From Lactobacillus sp. ESL0791 (lineage in GTDB: Bacteria; Bacillota; Bacilli; Lactobacillales; Lactobacillaceae): a stretch of 64,000 nt of DNA. Below the pieces are notes generated by a model, which had not been told where the DNA came from, made no database searches, and saw only the letters and a list, made by a program, of their open reading frames with translations. A program made the position numbers and the translations under genes. Shown here piece after piece: positions 43,604 to 52,201 of the stretch (position 1 is the first letter of the stretch; each line of letters starts with the position of its first letter). The stretch is taken from contig NZ_JAQTHU010000001.1 of NCBI RefSeq assembly GCF_029433255.1, forward strand, positions 1,178,001 to 1,242,000, in the 5' to 3' direction.

Positions 43604-44563
43604 TTATTGGCGTTTTTCCTCTACCTTCTCATAAGCATTAATAATTTTAGCGACTACCGGATGCCGCACAACGTCGTTTGCTGTGAAGCGCACAAATTTG
43701 ATTTGGTCAATATCTTTTAAAATCCGCTGCGCATCAATTAAGCCGCTGCGCTGGCGTCCCGGCAAATCAACCTGGGTCATGTCACCGTTAACGATCATTT
43801 TGGAATTAAAACCCAGTCGGGTCAAAAACATCTTCATTTGCGCATCTGTTGTGTTCTGCGCCTCGTCCAGGATAACAAAAGCATCGTCCAGGGTTCGTCC
43901 CCGCATATATGCAAGCGGTGCAACTTCAATCACACCGCGTTCCATTAAGCGATCCGTTGTATTGGTACCTAAAATCGCGTACAAGGAATCGTAAATTGGA
44001 CGGAGATATGGATCAACTTTTTCCTTTAAGTCTCCCGGCAAAAAGCCCAGCGATTCACCGGCTTCCACCGCCGGCCTTGTCAAAACAATCCGTGCAACTT
44101 CCCCGGCTTTAAAAGCAGCAATTGCACATGCGACTGCAAGGAAAGTTTTACCGGTCCCTGCGGGACCAATTCCAAAGACAACATCGTGCTTCTGAATTGC
44201 TTCAACATACCTTTTCTGCCCCATATTTTTGACTCTTATCGGTTTGCCTTTAGCATCCCGGATTAAAATCTTTTTATAGAGATCAGGAAAGTACTCTGTT
44301 GTGCCCTTGTCAGCCATTTTCATTGCACTAACCACATCTGGGGCGCCAATATTAACGCCCGTGCTGACAATTTGGTCAAGTGCATTCAAAACTGCAATCA
44401 CTTTTGCTGTTTTGTCATCGTCACCGGTAATCACAATTTGGTTCCCCGTGTCTGTAACTGTGAGATCGTAGCCTTCAGCTAAGAGATTTAGATTACCATC
44501 ATTAATTCCAACTAATTTTTGAATATTTTCTGGATTTTTAGGAATAAAATTGGTTTGAGCCAA
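43604..44563 (-). CDS. phoH: PhoH-like ATPase
   Basis: A 319-residue P-loop protein: an N-terminal KH-like part, Walker A GIGPAGTGKTFLA, then PAVEAGESLGFLPGDL and Walker B FVILDEAQNTT. Family members are thought to act in RNA metabolism, consistent with the ybeY and era neighbours. Ribosome-linked operon: yqeY-phoH-ybeY-era-recO. Confidence 0.95.
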   Translation of the reverse strand: MAQTNFIPKNPENIQKLVGINDGNLNLLAEGYDLTVTDTGNQIVITGDDDKTAKVIAVLNALDQIVSTGVNIGAPDVVSAMKMADKGTTEYFPDLYKKILIRDAKGKPIRVKNMGQKRYVEAIQKHDVVFGIGPAGTGKTFLAVACAIAAFKAGEVARIVLTRPAVEAGESLGFLPGDLKEKVDPYLRPIYDSLYAILGTNTTDRLMERGVIEVAPLAYMRGRTLDDAFVILDEAQNTTDAQMKMFLTRLGFNSKMIVNGDMTQVDLPGRQRSGLIDAQRILKDIDQIKFVRFTANDVVRHPVVAKIINAYEKVEEKRQ

Positions 44564-44577
44564 ATAACTCTGCTCCT

Positions 44578-45021
44578 TTATTTTAAATGGTCACGCACAG
44601 AAGAGGAAGCTTCCTTGCCGTCGGCCCTACCCTTGATCTTGGGCATCAGGGCCTTCATTACTTTACCAAAATCAGATTTGCCTTTGGCACCAATTTCTGC
44701 AATCGTGTCTGTAACAATCTTGTCAAGTTCATCCTTGGACAATTGCTTCGGCATGTAACTTTCGACAATTGCTAACTCTTTTTTGGTTTCGTCGACTAGG
44801 TCATCACGCTTGGCTTTGGTAAATTCGGTAATTGACTCTTCTCTTTGCTTTTTTTCACGGTTTAAAATTGTCAATTCCTCATCGGCATTTAATTCGTGAC
44901 CTAACTTTATTTTTTCGTTCATCAGTGCTGATTTGATCATTCGCACCGTATTTAATTTTACTTTATCATGATCCTTCATGGCTTGTTTCATATCGGCCAT
45001 AGTAGTTTCAACTAAACTCAA
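44578..45021 (-). CDS. YqeY-like protein (GatB/YqeY domain)
   Basis: A 147-residue protein resembling the tRNA-binding tail of GatB (MADMKQAMKDHDKVKL, KRDDLVDETKKELAIVESYMP, DFGKVMKALMPKIKGRADG). Its precise role is unknown. The start is TTG at 45021 with GAGGGG 6 bases upstream; the frame extends to 45084 but that part overlaps the rpsU terminator. It follows rpsU, the standard order. Confidence 0.88.
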   Translation of the reverse strand: MSLVETTMADMKQAMKDHDKVKLNTVRMIKSALMNEKIKLGHELNADEELTILNREKKQREESITEFTKAKRDDLVDETKKELAIVESYMPKQLSKDELDKIVTDTIAEIGAKGKSDFGKVMKALMPKIKGRADGKEASSSVRDHLK

Positions 45022-45083
45022 CGTTAACCCCTCTTTCTTAATCATTAAACACAAGTAAATTATAGCAAATCTTAGATAAAACA

Positions 45084-45112
45084 AAAACCTCTACCACAAG
45101 GATAGAAGTTTT
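45084..45112 (-). terminator. Terminator after rpsU
   Basis: On the minus strand AAAACTTCTA pairs with TAGAGGTTTT (one G-T pair) across a nine-base loop, ending in T-rich sequence. Readthrough or an unseen promoter must feed yqeY. Confidence 0.65.
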
Positions 45113-45121
45113 CGAGTTTGA

Positions 45122-45298
45122 TTAATAATGTTTACGCTTGCGCGCTGCTTCTGATTTAAGTTTTCTGCGGACACTAGGTTTTTCATAGAATTCGCGTTTA
45201 CGGTATTCTTGCAAGGTACCACTTCTTGAAACGGAACGCTTAAAACGACGAAGAGCATCATCAATAGACTCGTTTTCGTGAACGACTGTCTTAGCCAT
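45122..45298 (-). CDS. rpsU: 30S ribosomal protein S21
   Basis: A 58-residue, strongly basic protein: [19 protein letters not shown], then [15 protein letters not shown] at the C-terminus, the standard S21 sequence and length. GGAGGGA lies before the ATG. It sits ahead of yqeY on the same strand. An open frame overlapping it on the same strand in another phase (45091-45339) is not a gene. Confidence 0.97.
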   Translation of the reverse strand: MAKTVVHENESIDDALRRFKRSVSRSGTLQEYRKREFYEKPSVRRKLKSEAARKRKHY

Positions 45299-45347
45299 GT
45301 GTGATCCCTCCTTCCATTTCTTGACGTTACGCCATACATTTACCTAA

Positions 45348-45375
45348 ATTATATCAAACTTAGGACCTGGGTCAA
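45348..45375 (-). promoter_or_regulatory. Strong promoter of rpsU
   Basis: Minus strand TTGACC (45370-45375), a 16-base spacer and perfect TATAAT (45348-45353), with TGA immediately before it (extended -10). It drives rpsU and probably the downstream ribosome-assembly genes. Confidence 0.75.
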
Positions 45376-45504
45376 TACTAACCAATAATATTTTTTAAAT
45401 AAATTTCATAATAATTTTTTCAAGTCTACTAAGTGTAAAATCTTGCTATCAAACTATTGGTTAAAAAGGTATAATTAATAATATCAGAAAGAGGTGGACT
45501 TTTA

Positions 45505-46335
45505 ATGCCCGAAGAAGATGCAAAAAAAGAAATCAATATTGTGATAATTTCGGATTCTGTCGGTGATACCGCTTATAATAATGCCGTTGCTGCGGCAGCT
45601 CAGTTCCCGGACTCAAAAATAAATTACCGCCGGTATCCGTTTATTTATAACCGTGAACGATTAGACAAAACTTTGGCTGAGATAAAGGATTATCCCAACT
45701 TGGTAATTATTTACAGTCTGGTCAAGGATGAGATGCAGATACCAGTAATCAGATTTGCCCGTGAAAACAAAGTGCAGGGTGTCGACATCCTTTCTCCCGC
45801 CGTCGAAGCCATTCAAAAAGTTACTGGGACACGGCCAGCGGAAAAAATTGGCGCTCAGCATAAAGTGAACCAAAAATACTTTGACCGAATTTCCGCAATG
45901 GAATTTGCCGTGATGTATGATGACGGTAAAAATCCCAAAGGTTTTCTGGAAGCGGATGTGGTTCTGCTTGGTGTCTCCAGAACCTCGAAGACGCCACTTT
46001 CCCTATTTTTGGCTAACAAAAATTTAAAGGTTGCTAACTTACCATTAGTGCCAGACACGCACATTCCAAAAGAAATTTACCAAATTGACCCGCAAAAAAT
46101 TATTGGCTTGACCAACGATCCGTCGGTTCTGAATGAGATTAGGCGTCAAAGAATGATTTCCTACGGCCTTAATCCAGATACAACTTATTCTAATATGGAT
46201 TCGATCAATAAGGAACTGGCGGCAGCCAACGAATTATATAACAAATTAGGCTGTTATGTCATTAACGTTGCCAACCGTTCAATCGAAGAAACAGCTGCGT
46301 TAATTATGCGCCACCTTGGAATTGAAGAACAATAA
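45505..46335 (+). CDS. Putative pyruvate, phosphate dikinase regulatory protein (DUF299)
   Basis: A 276-residue bifunctional kinase/phosphotransferase family member: NIVIISDSVGDTA at the N-terminus, a P-loop-like VVLLGVSRTSKTPLS near residue 155, then NLPLVPDTHIPKEIY. In relatives it switches PPDK or PEP synthase by ADP-dependent phosphorylation. No PPDK gene is visible in this window, so the target here is unknown. GAGGTGG precedes the ATG; TATAAT at 45470-45475 is a likely -10 box. Confidence 0.9.
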   Translation: MPEEDAKKEINIVIISDSVGDTAYNNAVAAAAQFPDSKINYRRYPFIYNRERLDKTLAEIKDYPNLVIIYSLVKDEMQIPVIRFARENKVQGVDILSPAVEAIQKVTGTRPAEKIGAQHKVNQKYFDRISAMEFAVMYDDGKNPKGFLEADVVLLGVSRTSKTPLSLFLANKNLKVANLPLVPDTHIPKEIYQIDPQKIIGLTNDPSVLNEIRRQRMISYGLNPDTTYSNMDSINKELAAANELYNKLGCYVINVANRSIEETAALIMRHLGIEEQ

Positions 46336-46351
46336 TTAAATAAGGTCATCT

Positions 46352-46386
46352 AAACAGTGTATTTCAGTAACTGAGGTACGCTGTTT
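46352..46386 (+). terminator. Hairpin after the DUF299 gene
   Basis: Two 17-base arms (AAACAGTGTATTTCAGT and its complement, with G-T pairs) are separated by a single base, so the inner pairs open into a loop. The 3' flank is T-rich but not a clean T-run. Confidence 0.6.
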
Positions 46387-46429
46387 ATGTTTTAATAAAA
46401 GCAACTTTCTTATAGTGAGGTAGAGATTA

Positions 46430-46966
46430 ATGAAAACTGACGAAAAAAATTTAGACACGGCAATTTTTGCAGGTGGTTGTTTTTGGTGCATGGTTAAACC
46501 CTTCGACACACTTCCGGGTGTAGAAAAAGTTGTTTCGGGTTACACCGGCGGTCATGTTGCCAATCCCACGTATGAACAGGTTTGTTCCGGAACCACCGGT
46601 CACACCGAAGCTGTTGAAATCACGTATGATCCCCAAGTCATGCCCTATGAAAAACTGCTTTCATATTATTGGCAGGTAACCGATCCGACCGATGCTTCGG
46701 GACAATTTCAAGATCGCGGCGACAACTACCGTCCGGTGATTTTTTATAACTCACCTTCTCAAAAAGAAGCAGCTGAAAAATCAAAAGAAGAATTGCAAAA
46801 CAGTGGAAAATTTGACCAAAAGATTGTTACGCGGATTGAACCAGCACAACCTTTTTATCCAGCTGAAGAATACCACCAGGATTTTTACAAAAAGGACCCG
46901 TTGCGTTACCAGATGGAAGAAGCTGGCGGTCGAGAAAAATTTATCAAGCAGCACTGGCAAAAATAA
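46430..46966 (+). CDS. msrA: Peptide methionine sulfoxide reductase A
   Basis: A 178-residue enzyme reducing methionine-S-sulfoxide in proteins. The catalytic Cys is in AGGCFWCM (about residues 14-21); [18 protein letters not shown] and the C-terminal [13 protein letters not shown] agree with the family. msrB lies close by on the opposite strand (47975-48406), covering the R-sulfoxide. Confidence 0.96.
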   Translation: MKTDEKNLDTAIFAGGCFWCMVKPFDTLPGVEKVVSGYTGGHVANPTYEQVCSGTTGHTEAVEITYDPQVMPYEKLLSYYWQVTDPTDASGQFQDRGDNYRPVIFYNSPSQKEAAEKSKEELQNSGKFDQKIVTRIEPAQPFYPAEEYHQDFYKKDPLRYQMEEAGGREKFIKQHWQK

Positions 46967-47052
46967 TTTATTTTTAGTTGGTTACCGAAAGAAATTTTGT
47001 TACACTTATGATGTTTTATGTATATTTTTAAAAGGACTAATTAAATTAATTC

Positions 47053-47931
47053 ATGGATCAACTTGATCGCTTCAATCGGCGTTATAACCTTTTAGCAAAA
47101 ATTTCCGCAGCATTTTTTTATTCACTTGCAGTAGCAGTGGCTTTAAATTTCTTCTGGGGGCCGGGTCACATGTACTCTTCCGGAGTTACGGGATTTGCGC
47201 AGTTAATCAATACTTTGAGTTCGCGCTATTTGCCCTTCACACTCACAACTTCGGTTATGTACCTTGTGCTAAACATTCCCTTGATTATTCTGGGCTGGTT
47301 TAAAATCGGCCACAAATTTACCTTTTTTACTGTTTTTACAGTTATTCTTGGCTCAATCATGATGCATTTGCTGCGGCCGGTGCATGTCAGCACTGATCCG
47401 CTGATCTGCGCAATTTTTGGCGGTGTCATCAATGGCATGGGTACGGGCTTTGCCTTAAAAAATGGTATTTCAACTGGTGGCATTGATATTATCGGGATTG
47501 TGATTAGGCGTAAAACCGGAACCAGTTATGGCAAAGTTAACATTTTAATTAATCTAGTTATTATTGCCGCTGCCGGATTTGTGTTTGGTTGGAGCCGTGC
47601 ACTGTACTCAGCTCTGACCATTTTTATCAATGGCCGGGTAATCGATGCCATTTACACCCAGCATCAGAAACTGCAGGTAATCATTGTGACTGATCAAGCA
47701 GAGGCAATTATTGACGGCATTCAGGACAGAATGCACCGGGGAATCACAATTTTACACGATGCCGAAGGAGCATACAGTCATATTGAAAAAACAGTGTTGC
47801 TGACGGTAATTGACCGGTATGACATGTATGATATTCGGCAAATTGTTAAAAAAGCGGATCCCTATGCTTTTATGAGTGTGGGTGAAGTTGAACGGGTTTA
47901 CGGCCGTTTCAAGGAACAGGAAATTGTTTAG
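47053..47931 (+). CDS. YitT-family membrane protein
   Basis: A 292-residue protein: five or so transmembrane helices in residues 15-175 (YitT part, with GSPTGGxD-like NGISTGGIDIIG) and a cytoplasmic C-terminal DUF2179 domain (VIIVTDQAEAIIDGI ... SVGEVERVYGRF). Function unknown in the family. AAAGGA lies 16 bases before the ATG, unusually far, but no closer in-frame start exists. Confidence 0.9.
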   Translation: MDQLDRFNRRYNLLAKISAAFFYSLAVAVALNFFWGPGHMYSSGVTGFAQLINTLSSRYLPFTLTTSVMYLVLNIPLIILGWFKIGHKFTFFTVFTVILGSIMMHLLRPVHVSTDPLICAIFGGVINGMGTGFALKNGISTGGIDIIGIVIRRKTGTSYGKVNILINLVIIAAAGFVFGWSRALYSALTIFINGRVIDAIYTQHQKLQVIIVTDQAEAIIDGIQDRMHRGITILHDAEGAYSHIEKTVLLTVIDRYDMYDIRQIVKKADPYAFMSVGEVERVYGRFKEQEIV

Positions 47932-47936
47932 CATTT

Positions 47937-47974
47937 AAAAACGCTAGCTTCAAATTGAAGTTAACGTTTATTTT
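47937..47974. terminator. Terminator between YitT gene and msrB
   Basis: AACGCTAGCTTCAA pairs with TTGAAGTTAACGTT (one mismatch), followed by TTTATTTTTT. The convergent msrB stop is right next to it, so it may serve both. Confidence 0.7.
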
Positions 47975-48406
47975 TTATTCAAACAATTTCTTATATTCAC
48001 CATATCCTGCCTGCTCCAGCTTGTCATACGGAATAAATTTTAAAGCCGAAGAATTAATGCAGTAGCGCAAGCCGCCCTTATCTTCCGGACCGTCGGGAAA
48101 TACATGGCCCAAATGGGATTCAGCCTTCGGACTTTTTACCTCAGTTCGTTCCATGTTATGAGATTGGTCACGGTGATAAGCCAGCTTTTTAATTGGTTTC
48201 GTGAAGCTGGGCCAGCCGCACCCAGCATCGTACTTATCTATACTAGAAAAAAGTGGTTCGCCGGAAACAACATCGACATAAATTCCCTTTTCATAAAAAT
48301 CATCATACTTGCCGGTAAACGGATAATCAGTAGCCGCATTTTGCGTTACCTCATATTCATCCTTGTTTAACTTTGCCAGTGCTTTAGCTTTTTCTTTTTT
48401 ATCCAT
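47975..48406 (-). CDS. msrB: Peptide methionine sulfoxide reductase B
   Basis: A 143-residue enzyme reducing methionine-R-sulfoxide. [10 protein letters not shown] and [14 protein letters not shown] (catalytic Cys) are present; the two CxxC zinc motifs of zinc-type MsrB are absent, as is usual in lactobacilli. [11 protein letters not shown] carries the active-site His residues. Confidence 0.95.
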   Translation of the reverse strand: MDKKEKAKALAKLNKDEYEVTQNAATDYPFTGKYDDFYEKGIYVDVVSGEPLFSSIDKYDAGCGWPSFTKPIKKLAYHRDQSHNMERTEVKSPKAESHLGHVFPDGPEDKGGLRYCINSSALKFIPYDKLEQAGYGEYKKLFE

Positions 48407-48561
48407 AATATTGCCCTCCCTGTCTCAACTATAACAGAAAAACAAAATTTATATTATTTAAAAAACTCAAAAGAAGTTACCCCATGGCTGATAAAGTAGG
48501 CTATAATTTGTAGCGAATAATAAATTTTATTATTGTATCAAACATAGAGAGAAGAATTACA

Positions 48562-49746
48562 ATGCCAAACATAGCTAACGATTTACGTAGCACTTTTAAC
48601 AAAAAAATTAAGGAATTGCCCGAGTCAAAAATGCGTTCATTTACTGACAAGGTCGAAACTATTCCTGGGGTCATCAAATTAACTGTTGGTGAACCAGATT
48701 TAGCAACCCCTGAGCATGTTAAAGCGGCCGCGATCAAAGCTATCGAGCAAAATGATTCTCACTATGCACCTAAATCCGGTAAACCCGAATTATTAGCTGC
48801 AATCAGTAAGTATCTTGAACAAAGTTTACAGGTTCACTACGATCCAAAAAATGAAATTTGTGTCACCGTCGGAGCCACTGGTGCATTAAACGTTGCCTGT
48901 ATGGCTTTGCTCAATCCTGGTGACAAGATATTGGTACCTACTCCTGTCTGGGAAGTTTATTTTGGAATCATTGAAATGGCTGGTGGAGTCCCGGTTCAAG
49001 TTGATACCTCACAGGATAATTTTCTGTTAACGGCAGAACATTTAGAGGAAGTTTTAAATAACGAAGGAAAAGGTGCTAAAGCAATTATCATTACCGATCC
49101 ATCCAATCCGACAGGCCGGGTATATTCTAAGAAAAACTTACAAGAATTAGCCGCTGTAATTGAAAAATACGGCTTGTATTCTGTTAGTGATGAAATTTAT
49201 GCCGAACTGATTTATGGCGGACGTAAGCACTATTCCCTTTCTCAGATCATTCCCGAGCGTAATATTTTACTGTCTGGCCTTTCAAAAGCTTTTTCAATGA
49301 CCGGTTGGCGAATCGGTTACATTGCTGGCCCTAAAGAAATCATGACTTCAATTATCAAAATCAATTCATTTCTGGTTACTGCTGTTACTGATAATGTTCA
49401 GGTAGCCGCAACTGAAGCTTTGACAAATGGCCAAGAAGATCCAATTACTTCGCGGGAAATTTATGAACGCCGTCTTAATATTGTCGAACCAGGACTAGAA
49501 AAGATTGGTTTTAAGATGGCTAAACCCGAAGGTGCTTTTTATATTTTCGCCAAAATTCCAGATAAATTTGGTGATGAAGATGAAAAATTTGCCTATGATT
49601 TGGCAGAAAAAGCCAAAGTTGGCGTGACACCTGGTAGCTATTTCGGTGATGCCGGCATAGGCTACATCCGTCTTTCCTATGCTGCTTCCGATGAAGATCT
49701 TAAAGAAGCCGTAAAACGGATTGCTGCTTACATTGAAAGTTTATAA
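48562..49746 (+). CDS. Pyridoxal-phosphate aminotransferase, class I
   Basis: A 394-residue fold type I aminotransferase: KLTVGEPDLATPEHV, TVGATGALNVA, ITDPSNPTGRVY and the PLP lysine in SGLSKAFSMTGWRIGY. It resembles aromatic (AraT) and PatA-type enzymes; the substrate is not fixed by the motifs. GAGAGAAG precedes the ATG; TATAAT at 48502-48507 is a possible -10 box. Divergent from msrB. Confidence 0.9.
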   Translation: MPNIANDLRSTFNKKIKELPESKMRSFTDKVETIPGVIKLTVGEPDLATPEHVKAAAIKAIEQNDSHYAPKSGKPELLAAISKYLEQSLQVHYDPKNEICVTVGATGALNVACMALLNPGDKILVPTPVWEVYFGIIEMAGGVPVQVDTSQDNFLLTAEHLEEVLNNEGKGAKAIIITDPSNPTGRVYSKKNLQELAAVIEKYGLYSVSDEIYAELIYGGRKHYSLSQIIPERNILLSGLSKAFSMTGWRIGYIAGPKEIMTSIIKINSFLVTAVTDNVQVAATEALTNGQEDPITSREIYERRLNIVEPGLEKIGFKMAKPEGAFYIFAKIPDKFGDEDEKFAYDLAEKAKVGVTPGSYFGDAGIGYIRLSYAASDEDLKEAVKRIAAYIESL

Positions 49747-49869
49747 AATAACAAGATAATAATAAAGTAAAAAGTAATTTAAGCATAAAGCAGGCAATTC
49801 TTTCAGCTTTGCGATAAAATCTTTTTTAGGATAGAAATAACAAAACGTAAGTTGAAAGGGTTTGAAAAT

Positions 49870-50361
49870 ATGAAAATTACCAGATTAGATGCACCAATGG
49901 AAACTAATGGACAACCGCCTAAAGTCGGCGAGAAACTACCAGCTTTTACAGTCACCAAAGCCGACGGCAGCAAGGTAACTTCTACTGATTTGATTACCAG
50001 ACCAACCTTAATCAGTGTTGTTCCTAACATCAATACCAGTGTTTGCAGTATCTCAACTAAACACTTTAATACTGAAATTGATAATTATGATGGGATTAAC
50101 TTCTACACAATTTCCACTAACACGCCTGCTGAACAAAAAGATTGGTGTGCAGCCGAAGGCGTTAAAAAGATGGAATTGGTATCTGATCAAGATTACGATT
50201 TTGGCAAGAAAATGGGCCTCTTCATTGCAGACGGCAATTTAGATTCAAGAAGTGTCTGGATTGTCGATGCAAACGGTAAAGTTTTGTATCAGGAATTGGT
50301 TTACGAGATGACACATGAGCCTGATTATGATGCTGCGTTAAAATTCTTGAAAAAATTGTAA
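49870..50361 (+). CDS. tpx: Thiol peroxidase
   Basis: A 163-residue atypical 2-Cys peroxiredoxin. The peroxidatic Cys is in NTSVCSISTKHF and the resolving Cys in DWCAAEGVKKM. It reduces peroxides via thioredoxin. The start is the ATG at 49870 with GAAAGGG upstream; an in-frame codon at 49852 lies before the ribosome site. A terminator follows. Confidence 0.94.
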   Translation: MKITRLDAPMETNGQPPKVGEKLPAFTVTKADGSKVTSTDLITRPTLISVVPNINTSVCSISTKHFNTEIDNYDGINFYTISTNTPAEQKDWCAAEGVKKMELVSDQDYDFGKKMGLFIADGNLDSRSVWIVDANGKVLYQELVYEMTHEPDYDAALKFLKKL

Positions 50362-50382
50362 AAAATATCTTAGTTTAAATCA

Positions 50383-50416
50383 AAAAGTCATAGGTCTTGT
50401 GCCTATGATTTTTTTT
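50383..50416. terminator. Terminator after tpx
   Basis: TCATAGG (50388-50394) and CCTATGA (50402-50408) form a stem followed by a run of T. It also lies right at the end of the convergent ABC gene. Confidence 0.8.
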
Positions 50417-52058
50417 AAACTTTCTTTAGCAAAATTTTGTTGTCCTCTTCAATAAAATTGTAATGAACAAAATGATACTTATTTAAAAGTTCTTCATTAT
50501 AGTGATGTGCAATTTCAACAATGCCGGCTGGTAATTTATATAATGCATTCCAAACTGCAAGAGAACTTTTTTCATCAAGCGCAGCCGTGATCTCATCAGC
50601 AAGAATAAAATTACTTTTGCTGACCAATGCCCTAGCTATTGCTAAACGCTGTTGTTGGCCACCTGATAAATTTTTGCCACCGCTCTCGCAAAAATAATTT
50701 AACGGATTGCTACCTAATTCCTTCGTTAAATTAACTTGTGTTAATGCACGTAAGCATAACTCAGCAGAAGCTTCAGTACCAAACTGTAAGTTTTCTAAAA
50801 TTGTTCCTTCAATAATAAATGGACTTTGAGGAATGATTGCAAACATATCCGGAGTCGGATTTATTAATTTATCTTTTTGATTTTCAATTTTAATTTTTCC
50901 ATTTGTTGGCGATATTAGCCCAGAAATCAACTTCAACATAGTCGATTTACCAATTCCAGAACGTCCAGTTATTACAAGGTGATCACTTTTATTGATTGTT
51001 AAATTACCAATATTAATTTCTTTATTGCTGGAGAAGCTTTTATTAACTTCGTGTAAAATTATTTTTTTAGGTTCTGTTTTATCTTGTTGTGTAGAATCAA
51101 AATTAAAATCATTTTCTTTAAAATCTTTCAATTTTGCATTAATTTTATTACGGACCTCAGTTGTAGTCCTCAGAGTAGAGAGATATTGCAACATCATTCG
51201 AAATGGACCAACTACTCCGTCACTAGCAAGAAACATCGAAACTATATCTGCACCAGTAATTGGACTGCCAGTTTTAATCATTAAAATTCCCAGCAAAACG
51301 GGTCCAACATAACTAACCATTGAAAGTAACCATGCTAGCCATTGTACTTGTACCATTTTATTATTCATCAGTCTATAGCTATTCTCTTCTTTTTCTAGAC
51401 ACTGATTAACACGTCCTGTGAACCATGGAAAATTATACGAAAGGATAGTTGTAAGACCAGTTAGTAATTCATGTAAGCGACTTACAAAACCTTCGTTAGC
51501 AACTGACCAATTTCTTGAAGAAGCTTGAATTTGCTTGCCCATTAACATTTGTGGCAAAACTGTAAGAACAGAAAAAGTAATGAAAATTAATCCTAACAAA
51601 AAGTTTAACGACAACATATAAATAGTTGAAAAGACAGTCATTGCAGCATTAAATAAAATATTAAAAAATGGTTGATAAAAATTTGTTTCAAGTAATTTAA
51701 ATTCGTTAAGGATAGTTGAATTAATTTGATTATTATCCAATTTATTATCTTTAGTAATTGAAGTTAGAATGTAACGTCTTTTTAGTTCCTGCATTTGCTT
51801 TTGAATTAGACGATTTTTCATTCTTTCACTAAAATAATTAGCGGTATAAACTGCTCCAGCAAGAATAATTCCTGTAAACAAGATTTTCAGAATTAAATTC
51901 CACCCTGGATTATTTCCTATTTGTGATATTAATCGCATTAATTGTGAATTAACCACAACTTCTAATGAAGAAATTAAAAGTAAAACATCTAGTACTATAA
52001 GATACCCTTTAGATACAAAAGAAAAATATGGATTAACTAAATTTTTAAATTTTTTCAT
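50415..52058 (-). CDS. ABC exporter with fused membrane and ATPase domains
   Basis: A 547-residue half-transporter: an N-terminal region with about six transmembrane helices (residues 1-310) and a C-terminal ATPase with Walker A GRSGIGKST, signature LSGGQQQRLAIARAL and FILADEITAALD. Export of a peptide or drug as a homodimer is the family expectation. The start is uncertain: ATG at 52058 or GTG at 52076, neither with a clear ribosome site. It is a single gene, notably AT-rich, between tpx and aspS, and looks accessory. Confidence 0.85.
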   Translation of the reverse strand: MKKFKNLVNPYFSFVSKGYLIVLDVLLLISSLEVVVNSQLMRLISQIGNNPGWNLILKILFTGIILAGAVYTANYFSERMKNRLIQKQMQELKRRYILTSITKDNKLDNNQINSTILNEFKLLETNFYQPFFNILFNAAMTVFSTIYMLSLNFLLGLIFITFSVLTVLPQMLMGKQIQASSRNWSVANEGFVSRLHELLTGLTTILSYNFPWFTGRVNQCLEKEENSYRLMNNKMVQVQWLAWLLSMVSYVGPVLLGILMIKTGSPITGADIVSMFLASDGVVGPFRMMLQYLSTLRTTTEVRNKINAKLKDFKENDFNFDSTQQDKTEPKKIILHEVNKSFSSNKEINIGNLTINKSDHLVITGRSGIGKSTMLKLISGLISPTNGKIKIENQKDKLINPTPDMFAIIPQSPFIIEGTILENLQFGTEASAELCLRALTQVNLTKELGSNPLNYFCESGGKNLSGGQQQRLAIARALVSKSNFILADEITAALDEKSSLAVWNALYKLPAGIVEIAHHYNEELLNKYHFVHYNFIEEDNKILLKKV

Positions 52059-52136
52059 GACCAATACCACACACATTCACAGCAATTTTATCGGAACATT
52101 GATTATACAATAATTAATAAATGATGTAAATGTTAA

Positions 52137-52173
52137 AAATAAGGAAGCTGACAATAATTCAGCTTCCTTATTT
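52137..52173. terminator. Terminator of the hisS-aspS operon
   Basis: AAATAAGGAAGCTGA (52137-52151) and TCAGCTTCCTTATTT (52159-52173) form a perfect 15-base stem, followed on the minus strand by T-rich sequence. It lies after the aspS stop. Confidence 0.8.
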
Positions 52174-52201
52174 TACATAATTTTTAGTATGTATAGCTTT
52201 T

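Noticed and set aside
45091..45339. 82-residue frame in the minus direction
   Set aside because: It overlaps rpsU in another phase; the S21 sequence is unmistakable and has the ribosome site and promoter.
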